64,000 nucleotides of DNA, from positions 97,860 through 161,859 of the forward strand of contig JAKQJM010000128.1 of the NCBI GenBank assembly GCA_029561145.1. The letters run 5' to 3'. Positions 58,561 to 64,000 of this stretch are shown in pieces. The notes under the pieces were generated by a model that was given only the letters and a program-made list of their open reading frames with translations, did no database searches and was not told the origin of the DNA. Both the position numbers and the translations under genes were made by a program. This stretch comes from Pseudomonadota bacterium. GTDB taxonomy: Bacteria; Pseudomonadota; Gammaproteobacteria; Xanthomonadales; Rhodanobacteraceae. Position 1 is the first letter of the stretch. Each line of letters starts with the position of its first letter.

Positions 58561-60465
58561 TCAGGCAACCGAGACTTCGGATTTCAGGCGTTCCGCGAAG
58601 TCCCCGACCTTGAACGAACCAAGGTCTTCTCCCGAACGCGCACGCACAGCAACGGCCCCCGTCTCCTTTTCGCGGTCACCAACGACCAGCAGATAGGGAA
58701 CCTTGTCAAGCGTGTGTTCGCGGATTTTATAGCCGATCTTCTCGTTTCGCAAATCGGCCTCCACCCTGAAACCTTGCGCGACAAGGGTTTGCGCCGCCTC
58801 GGCGGCAAAATCAGCCTGCGCATCGGTGATATTGAGGACCACGGCCTGCACCGGGGCCAGCCAGACCGGGAACTGGCCGGCATGGTGTTCGATCAGGATG
58901 CCGATGAAACGCTCCATCGAGCCGACGATCGCGCGATGCAGCATTACCGGGGTGTGGCGGGCGGAATCCTCGCCGACGTACTCGGCGCCAAGGCGCCCGG
59001 GCATCGAGAAATCGACCTGCATCGTGCCGACCTGCCAGGCCCGACCGAGCGAATCCCGCATGTGGTACTCGATCTTCGGTCCATAAAAGGCGCCTTCGCC
59101 GGGCAGTTCCTGCCATTCGACACCGGAAGCACGCAGCGCCGAGCGCAGGGTTTCCTCGGATTTGTCCCAGGTTTCGTCCGATCCGATGCGCTGGTCGGGG
59201 CGCAGGGCGATCTTCAGGGCAATCTCGCTGAAGCCGAAATGCGCATAGACCTTCATCGCCTGGCGGTGGAAGGCCACGACCTCCGCCTCGATCTGCTCCT
59301 CGGTACAGAAGATGTGCCCGTCATCCTGGACGAAGCCGCGCACGCGCATGAGGCCATGCAAGGCACCCGAGGGCTCGTTGCGCGTGCACGAGCCGAACTC
59401 GCCATAACGGATCGGCAGCTCGCGATAGCTGTGCAGGCCGTGGTTGTAGACGAGCACGTGCCCGGGGCAATTCATCGGCTTGAGCGCGTAGTCGCGGCTT
59501 TCCGACGAGGTGATGAACATGTTGTCGCGATAGTTCTGCCAGTGCCCGGTCTTTTCCCACAGGCTCTTGTCGAGGATCTGCGGGCACTTTACTTCCTGAT
59601 AGCCCGATTCGCGGTAAACCTGACGCATGTACTGCTCGACGACCTGCCAGATCTGCCAACCCTTCGGATGCCAGAACACGAGGCCGGGCGCCTCTTCCTG
59701 CATGTGGAACAGGCCGAGCTGCTTGCCGAGCTTGCGGTGGTCGCGCTTCTCGGCCTCCTCGATGCGGGTGATGTAGGCAGCGAGCTGCTTCTTGTCCGCC
59801 CAGGCCGTGCCATAGACACGTTGCAATTGCTCGTTCTTCGCATCGCCGCGCCAGTACGCGCCGGAAATCCGGGTCAGCTTGAAAGCCTTGAGAAAGCGCG
59901 TGTTCGGCACGTGCGGACCGCGGCACATGTCGACGTATTCCTGATGGTAGTAAAGCCCCATCGCCTTCTCGTCCGGCATGTCCTCGACCAGACGCAGCTT
60001 GTAGTCCTCGCCGCGCTTCGTGAATTCGGCGATCACTTCGTCGCGTGGCGTCACCTTCTTGATGACGTCGTATTCGGTATCGATCAACGCGATCATGCGC
60101 TGTTCGATCGCAGCCAGGTCATCCGGAGTAAACGGCCGCTCGAACCAGATGTCGTAGTAGAAGCCTTCCTCGATGACCGGGCCGATCACCATCTTGGCAT
60201 TCGGGAACAACTGCTTGACCGCATGGCCGACCAGGTGCGCGCAGGAGTGGCGGATGATCTCGACGCCTTCGTCATCCTTGGGCGTGATGATCTGCAGACG
60301 GGCGTCGTGGTCGATGCGGTCGCTGGCGTCGACCAGCTTGCCGTCGACCTTTCCGGCAACGGTAGCCTTTGCCAGTCCGGCACCGATCGAGGCAGCGACT
60401 TCCTGCACGCTGACCGCGCTTTCGAATTGGCGGACGCTACCGTCTGGAAGGGTGATATTGATCAT
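58561..60465 (-). CDS. thrS: Threonine-tRNA ligase
   Basis: 634 aa, full length. An N-terminal TGS domain (1-60), an editing domain with [16 protein letters not shown], the class II core with Zn ligand Cys and motif 2 ([34 protein letters not shown]), motif 3, and the C-terminal anticodon-binding domain ([34 protein letters not shown]). First gene of the thrS-infC-rpmI-rplT-pheST-ihfA operon. The leader upstream carries a terminator and a palindrome. Confidence 0.98.
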   Translation of the reverse strand: MINITLPDGSVRQFESAVSVQEVAASIGAGLAKATVAGKVDGKLVDASDRIDHDARLQIITPKDDEGVEIIRHSCAHLVGHAVKQLFPNAKMVIGPVIEEGFYYDIWFERPFTPDDLAAIEQRMIALIDTEYDVIKKVTPRDEVIAEFTKRGEDYKLRLVEDMPDEKAMGLYYHQEYVDMCRGPHVPNTRFLKAFKLTRISGAYWRGDAKNEQLQRVYGTAWADKKQLAAYITRIEEAEKRDHRKLGKQLGLFHMQEEAPGLVFWHPKGWQIWQVVEQYMRQVYRESGYQEVKCPQILDKSLWEKTGHWQNYRDNMFITSSESRDYALKPMNCPGHVLVYNHGLHSYRELPIRYGEFGSCTRNEPSGALHGLMRVRGFVQDDGHIFCTEEQIEAEVVAFHRQAMKVYAHFGFSEIALKIALRPDQRIGSDETWDKSEETLRSALRASGVEWQELPGEGAFYGPKIEYHMRDSLGRAWQVGTMQVDFSMPGRLGAEYVGEDSARHTPVMLHRAIVGSMERFIGILIEHHAGQFPVWLAPVQAVVLNITDAQADFAAEAAQTLVAQGFRVEADLRNEKIGYKIREHTLDKVPYLLVVGDREKETGAVAVRARSGEDLGSFKVGDFAERLKSEVSVA

Positions 60466-60511
60466 CAGCTCGGGTCTCCGGAATCACTTGCGATTGCTGC
60501 GGTCTTGCAGG

Positions 60512-60528
60512 CACTGATGCCATCAGTG
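60512..60528 (-). promoter_or_regulatory. Perfect 17-bp palindrome in the thrS leader
   Basis: CACTGATG-C-CATCAGTG lies between the leader terminator and the thrS start, 47-63 bases upstream of the ATG. It can act as an operator in DNA or fold as an RNA hairpin near the ribosome entry region; E. coli ThrS binds hairpins in its own leader, but sequence similarity to those is not evident. Confidence 0.55.
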
Positions 60529-60531
60529 GTG

Positions 60532-60560
60532 AAAAACAAAAAGGCGCCGAAGCGCCTTTT
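60532..60560 (-). terminator. Intrinsic terminator in the thrS leader (attenuator or tRNA-Val terminator)
   Basis: On the minus strand AAAAGGCGC-TTCG-GCGCCTTTT is followed by TGTTTTTC. It is a strong hairpin with a UUCG tetraloop, 67 bases before thrS and about 200 bases after tRNA-Val. A 7-codon frame with two Thr codons ends 30 bases before it (60590-60613). It may be a thrS attenuator or simply end the tRNA-Val transcript. Confidence 0.85.
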
Positions 60561-60758
60561 GTCTTTGAGCCTGCTTCGCGTCGGGTCGATCAGTGGGCAA
60601 AAGTTCGAGTCATCGTGATCGTGTTCGTTTGAACTACGGTTCCTGTCGAGCTGCAAGTGCGCTTCTGGTCAAAACGGTGCAAGCGTCCATCTTCATTTCG
60701 GCGAACACCCGATTCGGCGTGCTCGCTTTGCCTGACGATCCTTCGTCATCGGCGTCGT

Positions 60759-60833
60759 TGGTGGGCGCGACAGGGATCGAACCTGTGACCCCTACCATGT
60801 CAAGGTAGTGCTCTACCGCTGAGCTACGCGCCC
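60759..60833 (-). tRNA. tRNA-Val (anticodon GAC)
   Basis: Cloverleaf starting GGGCGCGTAGCTCAGCGG, anticodon stem CTACC/GGTAG with loop TTGACAT giving GAC, acceptor GGGCGCG paired with CGCGCCC, encoded CCA at 60759-60761. Confidence 0.96.
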
Positions 60834-60851
60834 CTGAATGCGGGGGCGCGC

Positions 60852-60880
60852 AGACTAACCGAGTCTGCGGCAGCGCACAA
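60852..60880 (-). promoter_or_regulatory. Promoter of tRNA-Val
   Basis: On the minus strand, -35 TTGTGC (60875-60880), 17-base spacer and -10 TAGTCT (60852-60857), followed by a GC-rich discriminator GCGCGCCCC. The start would be near 60845, about a dozen bases before the tRNA 5' end. Confidence 0.6.
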
Positions 60881-60970
60881 GTCGGATCCGCGCGGATCGA
60901 TGCAATTCGACGCGCCTGCGGGTATTACGGCGCCCGTTGAGCCACGGCCCTTGCCTCGGTCGCAGGTGGG

Positions 60971-61042
60971 GCATGGGATCCGGAATTAGCGGGAGAGCCA
61001 AACCCCCTTGGCCCTTCTAGACCCATTCCCGATTCCCGGCTC
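60971..61042. repeat. GATTCGGGA-type inverted repeat downstream of uvrB
   Basis: Left arm GCATGGGATCCGGAATTAGCGGGAG (60971-60995) faces right arm ACCCATTCCCGATTCCCGGCTC (61021-61042), ending one base before the uvrB stop. Same family as the queA, pheST and ispD/ispF elements but more decayed. Confidence 0.55.
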
Positions 61043-61043
61043 G

Positions 61044-63080
<2,037 letters not shown>

Positions 63081-63313
63081 GGATGTCGTGCGTGCGCGAG
63101 TCGTGGCGGGCCGGGATCAACCGTATAGGACCAGCGCCATTCGCGCGAGTCCGATCCCGGAACGTCGAGCCCTGCAGCCGATATTCAAGCCCGGCCCCCT
63201 GGATTCCTACTCCGGCAATCGATGCTTTCCTACACGCGGTCACCGCGATCGACCATCGTCGGCTCGAGGCCGGTTTCCTAGCATGGTTGCACCAACTGGG
63301 ACGGGAGACCCAC

Positions 63314-63871
63314 ATGCAATCACTCAACAAGGCTGAATCCGGAATCACCCTGATCGAGTTGCTGATCGTGATCGCCATCGTTTGCGTGCTTTCCAGCATC
63401 GCATTGCCTGCATTCGGCAGTCTCGTGCAATCCGGTCACGCCCGTTCGGCGCGCAGCGCCCTGACCGTCTCGATCAGTCAGGCCCGCAGCAGTGCCGTCA
63501 TGCGTCGCCAGTACGTGGCCGTCTGTCCGTCGGCGGACCAGATCCGCTGCGATCGAAGCCTGAAGTGGCATCACGGCTGGCTGGTCTTCGTGGATGCAGA
63601 CAACAACGGCGAACGCGATACCGATGAGGACATCGTCGGCGCCAGCCAGGCACTCGACGCCGGCATCGCGATCGTCAGCACGCGCGGACGCTACCGCATC
63701 CGCTACCAGGCCGACGGCAGCTCGGACGGCAGCAACCTCACCCTGACCGTCTGCGACCGGCGCGGTGCCGCCTCGGCCAGCACCCTCGTCATGAACAACT
63801 CGGGTCGCCTGCGCAGCGGCAAGCCCAGCGCCGCCCAGGCCGCCGCAGCCTGTGCCGCGATCGGCACCTGA
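63314..63871 (+). CDS. GspH/FimT family pseudopilin
   Basis: Type IV pilin-like protein of 185 aa. The prepilin signal is short: cleavage would fall after Gly in AESG, giving a mature N terminus ITLIELLIVIAIVCVLSSIALPAF with Glu at +5 (Ile replaces the usual Phe at +1). The C-terminal domain has a GspH/FimT pattern with an exposed Asp-rich loop (VFVDADNNGERDTDEDIV) and Cys pairs. Minor pseudopilins prime pilus or type II secretion fibres. GGGAG lies 6 bases before the ATG. No other pilus genes are in the window. Confidence 0.9.
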   Translation: MQSLNKAESGITLIELLIVIAIVCVLSSIALPAFGSLVQSGHARSARSALTVSISQARSSAVMRRQYVAVCPSADQIRCDRSLKWHHGWLVFVDADNNGERDTDEDIVGASQALDAGIAIVSTRGRYRIRYQADGSSDGSNLTLTVCDRRGAASASTLVMNNSGRLRSGKPSAAQAAAACAAIGT

Positions 63872-63883
63872 TCGACATTGGAC

Positions 63884-63912
63884 TTGACGATCCACGCCGA
63901 TGACCCGAAAAT
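63884..63912 (+). promoter_or_regulatory. Promoter of tRNA-Asn
   Basis: -35 TTGACG (63884-63889), 17-base spacer, -10 GAAAAT (63907-63912), then the GC-rich discriminator GCGCGGCT. Predicted start near 63919, a few bases before the tRNA at 63923. Confidence 0.6.
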
Positions 63913-63922
63913 GCGCGGCTCC

Positions 63923-63999
63923 GCCCGAATAGCTCAGCTGGTTAGAGCACTTGACTGTTAATCAGGGGGTCGCTGGTTCGAGTCCAGCTTCGGGCGCCA
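63923..63999 (+). tRNA. tRNA-Asn (anticodon GUU)
   Basis: Cloverleaf starting GCCCGAATAGCTCAGCTGG; acceptor GCCCGAA pairs with TTCGGGC. Anticodon loop CTGTTAA gives GTT. CCA is encoded at 63997-63999, one base before the window edge. Confidence 0.96.
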
Positions 64000-64000
64000 A

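Noticed and set aside
57820..60618. A 932-codon plus-strand open frame antisense to thrS and infC
   Set aside because: It is exactly antisense to highly recognisable thrS and infC; its His/Asp/Leu-rich translation matches no family and reflects GC-rich codon use in the opposite frame.

Overview
This GC-rich window looks chromosomal and comes from a gammaproteobacterium, most likely of the Lysobacterales/Xanthomonadales (a Rhodanobacteraceae- or Lysobacter-like organism). That placement is an inference from gene order. The run pyrG-kdsA-eno-ftsB-ispD-ispF-truD-surE-pcm-yqaA-nlpD-rpoS, the run thrS-infC-rpmI-rplT-pheS-pheT-ihfA-merR-tRNA-Pro, and intergenic GATTCGGGA-type and GTAG-headed repeats are all typical of that order. 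Most of the window is housekeeping. No prophage, insertion sequence, integrase or CRISPR array is visible.

Layout. 0-1.3 kb: start of tig (minus strand) behind a five-tRNA operon (Pro-Arg-His-Lys-Leu) with a readable stable-RNA promoter. 1.5-5.1 kb: rlmE-ftsH-folP (minus). 5.2-5.9 kb: yhbY and a Mth938-domain gene (plus). 5.9-18.2 kb: the long minus-strand run pyrG to rpoS, broken only by a plus-strand Smr-domain gene and a small convergent lipoprotein gene. 18.4-21.7 kb: DUF3034 protein, a lipid-anchored truncated haemoglobin, and parE (plus). 22-28.3 kb: accessory stretch with an IPTL-CTERM surface protein, a TPR-sulfotransferase, a secreted cupredoxin and a DUF1800/DUF1501 pair. 28.3-31.5 kb: outer-membrane protein-ZnuA-ZnuB operon with a candidate Zur operator. 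31.5-33.8 kb: alkane monooxygenase and a divergent AraC regulator separated by a 21-bp direct repeat. 33.8-41.2 kb: mgtE, ECF sigma factor with a coupled membrane protein, small membrane protein, ssb, xdhC-like gene, ispB, rfbB. 41.3-47.2 kb: queA-tgt and a histidine kinase/response regulator/ABC exporter module. 47.2-52.9 kb: class III aminotransferase with a structured leader, AhpD-like protein, catalase, prolyl aminopeptidase, tRNA-Pro. 53-60.8 kb: the thrS...ihfA-merR translation operon and tRNA-Val. 61-64 kb: uvrB, a FimT-type pseudopilin, tRNA-Asn.

How the genes work together. Isoprenoid supply (ispD, ispF, ispB), envelope building (kdsA, ftsB, nlpD, rfbB) and stationary-phase or damage functions (rpoS, surE, pcm, uvrB, katA) sit beside translation genes. 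The queuosine genes queA and tgt are adjacent. thrS, infC, rpmI, rplT, pheST and ihfA form one transcription unit whose leader carries a terminator and a palindrome, and infC begins with an AUC codon preceded by a good ribosome binding site.

Most worth a second look: the AraC direct-repeat operator next to alkB; the aminotransferase leader (22-codon upstream ORF plus terminator-like hairpin); the Zur-type operon lacking an ATPase gene; the DUF3034/haem-lipoprotein pair whose globin lacks the distal tyrosine; and a family of inverted GATTCGGGA repeats that supply the C-terminal codons of QueA and IspD. I found no single clearly new multi-gene system. These are the strongest leads. All product calls come from reading the translated sequence, without database searches.
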